From: Hevea brasiliensis
Taxonomy: Eukaryota > Streptophyta > Magnoliopsida > Malpighiales > Euphorbiaceae
Direction of reading: 5' to 3'
Length of the DNA stretch: 64,000 nt
NCBI RefSeq assembly: GCF_030052815.1
Contig: NC_079505.1
Coordinates: 11,281,650 to 11,345,649, forward strand
Shown: piece by piece, positions 11,156-21,366 of the stretch
How the letters are laid out: the number at the start of each line of letters is the position of its first letter
Numbering within the stretch: the first letter of the stretch is position 1
Program-made: the position numbers and the translations under genes
Notes under the pieces: model-generated
Database searches by the model: none
Seen by the model: only the letters and a program-made list of their open reading frames with translations
Told to the model about the DNA's origin: nothing

Positions 11156-11282
11156 ACATCATTTGGGCGATCTCTAGGGATCGAATTACATTAAAGGTCT
11201 AACTACGTCATTTGGGCGATCTTTAGAGATCGGATTACATTGAAAGTAAAATACATCATTTGGGCGATCTCTAGAGACCGGT
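11156..11282 (+). repeat. Three 48-49-bp tandem units
   Basis: The block ATTTGGGCGATCT recurs at 11161, 11210 and 11258, each followed by a variant of AGAGATCGGATTACAT. It lies between the two antisense units. Confidence 0.8.
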
Positions 11283-11330
11283 GGAACATCCCATCTAAAG
11301 GCTATGTCAAAGCCTAGTCTCGTGGCTGAG

Positions 11331-11717
11331 TCAAAAGATGTGTTTGACCAGGAGACCGGCTGTTGACATCGGATAGATGTACAGCTCAGATGGGTTGACT
11401 ATGACTCCCATGAAGATGAGAGACGTCGTCATCGATGTTACCGCTCGAAACCGAGCCGCTGTCGGAACACCCAGTGCGGAGGGGAGCCAGATGAATGCCA
11501 AGGGGCGGTCACCGGTGTTAAGGGGAATATTAGCAGTCTTCTCGCCCGAAATCAGTTCGCCGTTCATATCGGTCGAACGATTCGAGGTCAATAAGATCGA
11601 GGTCTTTGATCCAGATCGGTAAGTTAGTCCGGTTCTCTCACTGTCATTAAGTGCAGTCATCATAATTTCTCGTTTACCGGGATCGTAAATTTTCAGTCGG
11701 GGAATAAAGAGGTCCAT
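11331..11717 (-). CDS. Second antisense ORF in U3, about 128 aa, unknown
   Basis: An uninterrupted minus-strand frame runs from ATG at 11717 to a stop at 11331. An open frame extends upstream to 11855, but the TATA box at 11830-11838 makes 11717 the better start. The product has a mixed, protein-like composition with an internal WLP motif and ends in a hydrophobic stretch. I do not recognise a family. It lies upstream of the other antisense gene on the same strand and could be a separate gene or a first exon. It is seen in only one copy here, so conservation cannot be tested. Confidence 0.42.
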   Translation of the reverse strand: MDLFIPRLKIYDPGKREIMMTALNDSERTGLTYRSGSKTSILLTSNRSTDMNGELISGEKTANIPLNTGDRPLAFIWLPSALGVPTAARFRAVTSMTTSLIFMGVIVNPSELYIYPMSTAGLLVKHIF

Positions 11718-11829
11718 CGAAAAGGAATCAAAAGCCACAATCGTGGCCGAAACTACTGCCGGAGCAGCTAGAACAGGAAAGTAAGAAGGAAGAGAGGAAA
11801 ATCGAATGAGGAAAGTCTCTTCTGTCAGG

Positions 11830-11838
11830 GGTATATAT
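11830..11838 (-). promoter_or_regulatory. TATA box for the second antisense ORF
   Basis: TATATATAC on the minus strand lies about 113 bp upstream of the ATG at 11717. Confidence 0.45.
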
Positions 11839-12470
11839 AGGGAAAAATCGGGCATTTATTGCTAAGCAGAAAACGAAGTGGACGCTTCGGGAATAGAGAG
11901 AAATTAATGCTTTGACCGGACTGGGCCTGATTAAAGGAAGGATCGGAATGATAGAGATCGGAAGAGGGGAGACCGGTATGAAAGATCGGAAAAGGAGCGT
12001 GTTAAGAAGATCAGAAAAGAGGAGAGATCGGAAGGCAAAGAGAATAAGACAAATCCCAATAACCATCGTCAGAATGAGAGCCGAGGTAGTTAAAGCGTTG
12101 TAGACGAAATCTCCACTGCACGCCTAAGAATCGCCCACAAATGCTGACAGATGCCAGAGTATGTCATGACAATCCTGTATATCCCAATCTCCACCGTTGA
12201 TCTCACTTGCAAGGACGAGCCCAGAGCCTTTGGATCAAAGAGGAAGACGACAAGGCCGGCGCCTTTCATTCCCAGTCCTTGGATCGCCCAGGTCAGCAAA
12301 GTTTGGGACCGTCAGATTAGAAGGAGAAAAGGAAAAGTATTCTGAGAATGATCTCAGCCGTTCATTTTAATTCTCTTTAATTCTCAAGCATCCGATCATG
12401 TCCTTCAAAATCCAGAACCTCCATCTCCCTCAAGGAAAATCCTGACCCTTCATGGGAAGCCCCCGGTTCC

Positions 12471-12478
12471 TATAAATA
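12471..12478 (+). promoter_or_regulatory. LTR core promoter TATA box
   Basis: TATAAATA lies after the GATCGG-rich U3 and before the region present in all LTR copies. Transcription of the genomic RNA would start near 12500. Confidence 0.65.
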
Positions 12479-13462
12479 CCTGCATGAAAAACTGTTGGGA
12501 GGGGACGAAAAAAAAAGGCAGTGACTATAGTGGAAGAACTCTGAAACTTAATTCAGTTCGTTACTCTGCTATTTTTTGAGCTTTCATAAGAAAAACTTTT
12601 GAAACCAGTTTTCTGAAGTGTTTTCTTGCAAAGGGATTTTTGAATACTGAAACTCTTCATTTTCAGTTCGTTCATTACCCTGTGGCACTCTCACTTTCTG
12701 TCTTTGTTATCTTTTATTTCCACTTTTGTTGTCCAAGCTCAACTCCATTCAAACTCGGTTATTTTGACCTGACTGCATTTTAGCAAAGAATCCTTCATTT
12801 CAAGGCGAACCTTAGTCTCCCGGCTATCAACCTACAATCTCATTACGTTTTGTGATTCTGCAGTTAGTTCAATAGATTCGACTCCCTACAGGTCAGTGTT
12901 CATATTACCATTTTATTAAGTTTAGTTCTTGTTTTACGTATTTCCTTTGTCCTTTTTATGCATGATATTTTCTTTAAGTTCATATCACGCTAAAAAATAC
13001 AAAGAAAGGTTATGCTCTAGTTTATTTCCGTGTTGGCCAATCCATACTTTTGTTAATCTTTATTATTTCTGAACGCAAGTCTTCTAGTCTCGAGTAGTAT
13101 ATAAGGGGTCGGATAAAATGTAGGTAACTGTATCTTAAGGGTCTCTTTAAAATGATGAAAAATCTGGGTAATAAGTCAGGAAAATAGTTAGGCCAAATCA
13201 CTGGAATAACACAAAAGACAATTGGGTAAGACGCCACAAGGTAGGATAGAACCGAACCGTAGGTAAATAAATGGAATAAACCGGGTATCAGAGGGTACTG
13301 GTAAAGCGACCACATTAGAAGATCGGGAAATTCAATTTAGTGTCCTCGGTCTAGTCACAAGGTATTAAGGAGTTAAAAGAAGCCTTATTCCGATCCCTGT
13401 CATCTTCGAATGCCAAAACCCTTAGTCTTAGGCTCTTACGAGGGGTAACTGAAATTAAACTT

Positions 13463-14075
13463 CGAGAGATCGGAAAAATCCTTATCCGACTCCCATTAAA
13501 ATAAAAGAGATCGGAGGAAAGTTCTTATCCGGTTCTCAATCTAAAACTTTAACAAATATTCAAAAGAGACCGGAGGAGAGTTCTTATCCGGTTCTCAATC
13601 TAAAATTAAAAAAAAAACGTTTAAAAGAGATCGGAAGAGAGTTCTCATCCGGCTCTCAACCCAAATTTTAATAAATACTCAAAAGAGATCGGAAGAGAGT
13701 TCTTATCCGGTTCTCAATCTAAAATTAAAATAAAATGTTTAAAAGAGATCGGAGGAGAGTTCTTATCCGATCCTCAAATCTAAAACTTTAATAAATATTA
13801 AAGAGATCGGAGGAGAGTTCTTATCCGATTCTCACCTAGAATTTTAATAAATAATTTAAAAGAGGTCGGAGAAGAGTTCTTATCCGATTCTCAATCCAAA
13901 TTTTAACAAATATTTTAAAAGAGATCGGAGGAGAGTTCTTATCCGATTCTCAATCCAAATTTTAACAAATATTTTAAAAGAGATCGGAAAAGAGTTCTTA
14001 TTCGATCCAAAATTCTAATTTTAATCTAAAAGAGATCGAAGGAGACTTCTCATCCGATTCTCAAATTGAATTTTA
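13463..14075 (+). repeat. U5 hairpin-forming tandem repeats (middle LTR)
   Basis: Same array as at 650-1260, with about ten 55-60-bp units. Compared with copy A it shows single-base changes and one differently preserved unit near 13915-13990. Confidence 0.85.
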
Positions 14076-14471
14076 ACCAAATAACCCTTTCAAACAAAAT
14101 TAACATACAACAGTAACTCACTAAGGTTGTCTCATTTACTTACGTATCTGGGTAATCCAAATTTAGTGAAAAATCAAATATTCCTTTTGTTAAAAGGATT
14201 AACATTTCCATTCAAGCCCTCCTAACTAATTTATAAAAAATGCAAAGTTAAATCTACTTACCCTTATTAACGGATGAGGTGGGGTGCCTAACACCTTCCC
14301 CACCCATTTACGGACCCCGAACCTAGAATCTCTGTTTTGAAGTGGTTTCATTTTAATTTATTCTCGCAAACGGTTTTCTTTAATTTCCCTCAAAATTAAA
14401 GTGGTGACTCCTCACTCTTTCCCACTTCGGTGAGTGTTTGTCCCGGCGACCGCAAAACACATTGCGACAGC

Positions 14472-14490
14472 TTAGCGACTCCACTGGGGA
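14472..14490 (+). promoter_or_regulatory. Primer binding site of copy B
   Basis: TAGCGACTCCACTGGGGA starts a few bases after the LTR. It resembles the TGGCGACTCCACTGGGG site of Ogre-type elements (tRNA-Arg, from memory), with one G-to-A change at the second base. Confidence 0.7.
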
Positions 14491-15313
14491 GGCGGTTTCA
14501 ACTTGACCCCAGTTCAGAGGTCCAAAAGTAGATTTAATTTCTCGATCAAATTATAGTTAGGTGGGCTAACCCGGCAATATTTTAATTCCTACTAACCGTT
14601 TTGCTTGTCTTGCTTATTTTATTTTCTACAGCGCTCTTCGTTTAAAATAAAAGGAAAAATAAAATCCCCCTGGATTGGGAAGAGGTAAGGGTGTCCCTTC
14701 GCACACTGAACAGTCACACGATGTCCTCACACACTTCAGCCCTATACCCGGGCTTTCTTACCCTTTTAGGAAAGTAGGAGGGGGTCATGTAGCGGTACCC
14801 ATGGGTTTTACCCCGTTAGTATCCGTGAAGGCTTCTGCTCAGATTAAAACTCGTTCTATCCACTGTGATACCCGTGGAATTTTCTCGATAATATCATGGT
14901 TATAGAATGGGGCTCTACTGTTACAGTAGGGGCAATTTGGGAACCTGTGGCTTTTAAAAAATTAGACCTTGAGCTAAACTATCACGATAGCTGAAAGCCA
15001 TAGTAAGCTACCTTATAAGATAGAACTATCCAATTAGGTAGCACTCATCCGGTATCAGGAGTCTCCCTATTCTAGGACAAAAGGGGCACGCTTACTCTTA
15101 CCCTATTCTGCCTCAGTTTTCTTTTGTTCGTTTTTGTGAGGGTAATCTTGAATTCTACTGAAACACCTACACATTTTCCTACTTTGATAAATGTGTATGT
15201 GTCACCCTGTCAACAGTATAATTCAAAATTACCCAAATTTATCCTGCTAACGAGTTTTTCCCGCAGGCATCATCAAACCAAAAGTCTGTAAAATGATAAA
15301 CATCATTTTTAAC
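14491..15313 (+). other. Copy B 5' untranslated leader
   Basis: About 0.8 kb between the primer site and ORF1. There is an open frame of about 76 codons at 14675-14905 without recognisable domains; I do not call it a gene. Nothing else was seen. Confidence 0.6.
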
Positions 15314-17218
15314 ATGGCATCCTCGAGTCAGTCGGCAGAAGAAGTTCAGAATACTAAACTGTGGTCCAAATCAGCTCATAGTCCAGTACCCCCGCAAAAC
15401 GATGTTTCCAAGGCACATGCTAGCTTACTGCCTTCATTGGATCTGAACAAAATTGAGGTCAGAATGAACAGCCTCGAGGGTCTGTCTAATAGTTGGAGGT
15501 CACTTCCCAATCAGGTCAAGGCACGATTTGAGGAGAAGTACGGGAGGATTGTAACCTTAATGCGAGTCAAGGTCCAAATCCTGGCATTAAAGGCCATGCT
15601 GTCGGTTTGGAGTCCTAAGTACGAGGTATTCTCTTTCAATGATATTGATACAGTTCCCACTATGGAAGAATATCAGGCATTACTAGAGATTCCTTACTCA
15701 ACGCAGAATCGGATCTACCTACACCTCGAGCATATGCAGACTTGGAAACGATTGGCACATATGTTGGGTACTTCCCCGGAAGAAGTAAAGTCAAAAGAAA
15801 CTGTCAAAGGAAACACGCATGGTTGGTATTGGACACATCTCAAGAAGTGGTTAGATCAATACATCCAAGAGAAACAGTGGGATTGAGCTTCAGTGGCACT
15901 CGCCTTGGGAATCTATGGCCTGATTTTGTTCCCGGGACCATCAGGAATCATAACCTGCAGTACGGTGGAAGTATTCTGGGCAGTAGAAAAGCAAGAGGTC
16001 AATCCGATACCGGCAATTCTTGCAGAGACCTTATTAAGCCTTACCTACTGTAGACAACAGGGCATAGGGTCCATTAAGTGTTGTTCTCAATTGTTGTACC
16101 TCTGGATTATCAGTCACATGTGTCCTATGGAGACAAAGGGATTGACTTGGTACCTTGACCAGCCTCTCATCGAGAAAATGACCCGATTAGTAATCAGCCC
16201 GAAGAATGAACCGCAGTGGCAAGAACAGATTTTGAGTTTCAATAGCCATGACTACTGTTGGAAGAAACTGTGGACATCGAGCCAATCCATTTTGATCAGC
16301 ACGGGAGGTAATCAATCGGTATCCCTAATCAGAGTGACTGGATACACAAGTTACACTCCGGCATTGGTAATGAGGCAGTTTGGCTCAACACAGTCCAGAA
16401 TCAACATTAAAGAATACCACCAAGGTCATTTCTACCATGAGCTCAAGGAAGAAGAAGGGTTGAAAAAGGCTCGCAAATCTTGGGAAAACATCACTCTGAC
16501 AGAGAGGTTGCCTAAAGGTCCAAGTGCCACGGGCGATTATCTTAAGTGGAGGACCGACAGGGACCAGGAACACTTAGCTGAGGATTCAACAAAATTCGAA
16601 GACAGCAACTCTCATCGGGACGTCTTATCAGAGGAAGCTAGCAATCATTTGGCCGATTCCCTACAAAAGGCAAGCATCAAAAACTCGCAACTGCAAAAAC
16701 AAATAGAACAGTTGGAGGGCCAACAGCATATCCTCAAGAGAAAATTAAGGAGGCTCAGGGAAGAGGCTAGGACCAAGAAGATGGAGGTTGAAGAACAAGA
16801 GATACGGTGGGAAAAAGAAAGAAGTTCCCTCCAAGCTGTCATAAAAGAAGTAGAAGTACGGAATAGCGAGCTTCAGGAGAAGATGAAATATCAGGATATA
16901 CTCATAGAGGAGCATAAACAAGAAAACAAAAAGAAGAAGCTTGAACTAAAGGAACAAGCACAGCTCATCAACGACGTTCTGAAGGAATGTGCCAAAGAAA
17001 GAAAGGAAAAAGAAAGGCAAGCTGCTCTTTATCGAGAGCTGAAAGAGAACATTGATCAGCTAGAAAAAACGATAGTGCAAGGGAAACAAGAACTCCTAAC
17101 TGAATCCGAATATGCTCTGAAAGTGTTCGACTCCACCAGACAGGAAGAAAGGTTATATGAGTATCTCAGAAAGTGTAATCTCATTATAAAGAACCTCCCT
17201 AAGCCTAGGCCAATGTAA
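15314..17218 (+). pseudogene. Copy B: Ogre-type ORF1 (DUF7745-like domain plus coiled coil)
   Basis: This is the extra ORF before gag that marks Ogre-type elements; its function is not known. The start is taken at ATG 15314, though ATG 15293 is also in frame. Residues about 30-370 resemble the DUF7745 family, with LILFPGP, ILAET, YCRQ and the VTGYTSYTPALVMRQ block. The rest (about 16580-17150) is a strongly charged coiled coil. One in-frame TGA at 15884-15886 splits it, where the family usually has tryptophan; no frameshift is seen. It ends 424 nt before gag. Copy A lacks it entirely. Confidence 0.82.
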
Positions 17219-17641
17219 AGAATGCCATGTATGAACTAATCAATTAATGGAATGACTTTGGGCCACTGTTTAGCAAAATTGTGAATGAATAGTATGACTC
17301 CCGTAGGGACTCCCTCGCTAGAGTTATGCGAAAAATTGAAAGCGCCGTGTGGACAGGTACCATAGAGGCGTGTTCAGTCCAGTCATTTACCGCCAGACTA
17401 TCAAATGATGCCATGATAAAAGTGATGCAATTATCCTTCTGCAGATTTCATTTCTGGCTCTTAGATGCCACCGTATCCTTTGTCCACATCAGGACCCTAT
17501 TTAATTTTGATCAAGATTCGCTAAAAATTTCTTTTTTACTCCCTACAGAAAATCAACATTGCTTCAAACAAAGGAAGTCTGACCGGGCACGCAGTTCAAC
17601 CCAAACGAGTGTACTTAATAAGATCCCGAACAAAGAAGATA
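17219..17641 (+). other. Spacer between ORF1 and gag
   Basis: 423 bp with no convincing frame. An open stretch at 17326-17745 overlaps the gag start in another frame and looks incidental. Confidence 0.6.
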
Positions 17642-20600
17642 ATGGAAAACCAGGAACAAGTACAGAATCTACAAGGGCAAGTCTCCGAGCTGAAAGATCA
17701 GGTCTCAGAACTTATGAGACTAATGAGGGAGATGTCCCAGAATAAACCCACTTCAGAGCCTAGCCTACCACTACCTCCTCCACCACCTACAACAAATGAT
17801 CCGCACCAAGCTTCAACTTCTTTTACCTTTCAGTCACCTATTCCAGACCCGACAATCACTGTCAATCCGGCTACCATGAATAATGACCTACCTTACTCTC
17901 ATTACCCAGCTGTTTCAAACACCGACCCATACCCTTCAATCCTAATCCCTCCAGTTCACTCCACCCCTCATCTCCCAACTGGGGGAGCATTTCATGCAGT
18001 GGGAGGAGAAAATAAGACAAGAGAAAATGAGAAACTATCTGCTCTAGAAGAAAGATTGAGAGCGATCGAAGGACTGAATATGTATGGTTCAGTCGATGTG
18101 GCATCGCTTAGACTCGTGCCTGATGTAGTGGTGCCGCCTAAGTTTAAAGTCCCGGATTTTGACAAGTACACCGGGAACTCAGACCCCCGAATCCACCTGG
18201 CAACCTACATTGCCAAAATGTCTGCCTTAACAGAAGATGACAGACTTCTCGTCCACTTTTTTCACGAGTCTTTCGCTACCACGAGATGGTGCATACAATT
18301 AGACAGAGTGCATCAAGGCTCCTGGAAGGATTTAGCTGATGCCTTTTTGAAGCAGTATAAATTTAACTGCGATGTGGCCCCCACAAGAAGAGACCTCCAA
18401 AACCTAGTACAAAGGGATAGGGAAAGTTTCAAGGAATATGCCCAGAGATGGAGAGAAAAGGCTGCAGAAGTATATCCTCCAGTGACCGACAATGAACTTT
18501 GTTCCCTGTTCATTGAGACATTGAAGGCCCCCTATTTCAATTTGATGATTGGGAATACTTCCAATAGCTTCTCGGATATCATCCAAGCCGGTGAAAGAAT
18601 AGAGGCCAACCTCAGGATGGGGCGACTGCAGGAGGTGAATGAGAATCCTGCGAAGAAAACTGCCAATTTCGGCAAAAAGAAGGAGGGTGATGTGCATTCC
18701 ATCACCCGGCAGAATAATTATTCCCCACTTCCCCATAATAACTATCAGCCATACCCTTCCCCTCATGGCCAAACGGTTGCAAACATCCCACCTCCTTTCC
18801 CAAATTATCCACACCCGCGCCCACAATACCCACCACCAAAGAAACTATCACTGCACCGCCTCCTCCACCTAACCAACCCAGAACACCCCCAAATAACCCG
18901 AGACCACCAAGAAATCCCGATCCACCCCTTCCCCTACCACTCAGCGAAATATACCGATATCTCGTCTGTATAAACTAGATAGTACCAGTTCCCCTCGACC
19001 CAGTCCAGCCACCATACCCCAGGTGGTATGATGCCACTGCCCGTTGTGAGTATCATGGAGGGGCACAAGGGCATTCAACTGACAACTGCGGGGCACTTAG
19101 GGGGAGAGTGCACGCTTTAATCCGGAATGGGTGGCTGAAAATTGAGGGAAATGGTTCCCTCTCCAATGTTACCTCAAACCCGTTGCCCAATCATAATGCG
19201 GGCAATGGAGTAAATATGATAAAATCAGATGGAGAGAGGTCGACACCGGAGGTAGACGAGCTGATTCCTCACTTTGAGGAAATTTTTGCTGTGGCAATGA
19301 GGGAAGGCTACCTTTGCCCTCAGGTAACAGGATCAGAAAAGGGTACGGGATGTCCTTACCATGGAGGGGCAGCTGATCATGAGCTGCGGGACTATGAGGG
19401 ATTCAAGCAAGAGGTTCAGAACTTGTTATCCCTCAAAGTTCTGAGATGCCAGACAAGGTCGAAGACGGAAGGGGGAGTGAACATAACTAGATTCAGCCAA
19501 AATGCTTCTACCTCCAAACCCAGAATCACTTTCTCACCCCCAGTAGCCTCACCGCCAGTAATGGTTATCCGAACTCCGCCTCAGCTCCCTGTCACAAATA
19601 CTCATGCTGTCCCTTGGAACTATAATTTCCAAGTTTTCACACAAGGAGCGCTACAAGACATCGCCTCTAATCTTGCTTCACCTCGGACCTCCAAAACCGC
19701 GTTTCACTCCTCATGAACACTTTAAAATGACTTATGCTGGACCTATCACCAGTACTACTCCCCAAGTTAATCTTCAGCCCGACGCTGCCACAAAATCCTC
19801 CTCGTTTGAGCAAGAAGTCGAGTTCATAACTCGAAGTGGGAGGTGTTACGGGAAGGAAGAGAAAGAAAAGAGGAAAGGGAAAGTAAAAATGGGAGAGTCA
19901 CTAAAGAAAACAGAAGAAGAGGATGAGAAGACGGAGGAAGTAGAACATGCCGGGCCTAAAGAGGAGGAGGAACTGTTGCTCCAAATAATGAAGCAGAGTG
20001 AGTACGATGTGGTGGAGCAGTTGAGAAAGACACCTGCCCGAATTTCACTGTTATCGCTGATCCTGAGCTCAGAAGTGCACCGACAAGCCTTGCAGAGAAT
20101 CCTGGATCAGGCCTTTGTAAACCCCGACATCACACCGGGGCAGTTTGAGAAGATAGTGGGACAAATCCAGGCATCCAGTTTTGTTACTTTCTCAGAAGAC
20201 GAGATAGATCCTGCAGGCTTAGCACATACTAAGGCCCTACATGTGACAGTAAAATGTAAAGGTTGTATAGTGGCCAAGGTCCTTATTGATAACGGATCAG
20301 CCCTCAATGTACTGCCTAGTGCTACCTTGGCTAGGTTGCCAGTTGACCAATCAGATATACGTCAAAGTGCTATGGTGGTAAGAGCCTTTGACGGTACAAG
20401 AAGAGAAGTATTGGGAGATATTGACTTGCCACTTCAAATTGGCGCATGCACCTTCAACGTCACATTTCAGGTGATGAATATTGAACCGGCCTACACTATG
20501 TTGCTGGGGCAGCCATGGATCCATTCAGCGAATGCCGTTCCTTCAACTTTGCATCAGAAAATAAAGTACATCATAGACGGCAAAATAATCACGGTGAGAG

Positions 20601-21182
20601 GGGAAGAAGCCATATTAGTCACCAAGCCACAATCACTTCCTTACATGGAAGCTACTGAGGAGTTGTTGGAAAGTTCTTTCCAGGCCCTCGAATTACAAGA
20701 AACCGGAAATGAGGGGGCTATGGCTATGGTGGCCAAAGTGTTGTCGAGGAATGGGTATCAAGAGGGCAAAGGCTTGGGCACCGCATTGCAAGGAATCGTT
20801 GAACCTATATCGGCTATCCAGAAAGTAGGCCGTTGTGGTTTGGGTTATGAGGAAGATGTATATCGGCTATCCAGAAAGTAGGCCGTTGTGGTTTGGGTTA
20901 TGAGGAAGATGCCCTTATGGATGGGCGATTCTGGATGACGAAAATGCTCCAGGATCAAAGGTTTGACCAGAAAATGGGAAAAAGGAAGGTAGTCCCGAGA
21001 ATCACGGAGATCTTCACTAAACCGGTCATTGAAAATCCGGCAAAGGTTGAAGAATCACCTGATGAACCATCCATCGATGTCATCTACCTAGATTCCTTGT
21101 ATGAGGCTCTGGTCTCGCCAATAGCTGAGGGGCAAGAACTAGACAACTGGACAGCAGAAGACATCCCTGTACTCAATTTCGA
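17642..21182 (+). pseudogene. Copy B: gag-pro
   Basis: Gag starts at ATG 17642 with a short coiled coil, a proline-rich linker and a retrotransposon gag core (about 18130-18610). Two CHHC finger-like motifs follow (19045-19089 and 19351-19395); the last cysteine of the second is tyrosine here, while copy A keeps it. The aspartic protease (DNGS near 20296-20307) and a G-patch-like segment come next. Breaks: a frameshift between about 18830 and 19040, another at about 19650-19690 where the sequence differs from copy A, and a 53-bp tandem duplication at 20806-20911. The frame then reaches the splice donor at 21183. Confidence 0.88.
20806..20911 (+). repeat. 53-bp tandem duplication in copy B
   Basis: 20806-20858 is repeated at 20859-20911. 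It is absent from copy A. It duplicates the G-patch-like segment, shifts the frame and introduces TAG at 20879-20881. Confidence 0.95.
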
Positions 21183-21366
21183 GTAAAGTACCTTTGGTTA
21201 TCTACACTTGATCATTTTGTCCATGGTGGCAAGTGTAATACTGTAAATGGACCCTTTTTCTTATGGCATAAATATTAATGAATTAATAGCGCATTCTAAA
21301 TCCAATTCTTTCTTTCTTTCCTTTTGAATTCCATCCTTATAATATGTTCTATTTTCATTCATTCAG
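21183..21366 (+). other. Predicted 184-nt intron between pro and pol (copy B)
   Basis: Same donor, acceptor and length as copy A (3210-3393). The joined frame is restored in the same way. Confidence 0.82.

Larger units (their letters stand above)
8243..14469 (+). repeat. Complete middle LTR, about 6.2 kb
   Basis: It begins TGTCGACA after a polypurine tract and ends TGCGACA before a primer site, so the ends form a TGTCG/CGACA inverted repeat. A TATA box at 12471 divides it into a long U3 (about 4.25 kb) and R/U5. The part after 12811 is confirmed by the copies at 1-1390 and 24830-25987. The part 8243-12810 is seen only once here, so its LTR status rests on the end signals. The U3 carries two antisense transcription units. 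Confidence 0.82.

Noticed and set aside
11728..12103. Overlapping open frames on both strands in U3
   Set aside because: Low-complexity GATCGG-rich sequence without start context or domain.
14675..14905. 76-codon frame in the copy B leader as an extra ORF
   Set aside because: No domain and no second copy for comparison, since A lost this region.
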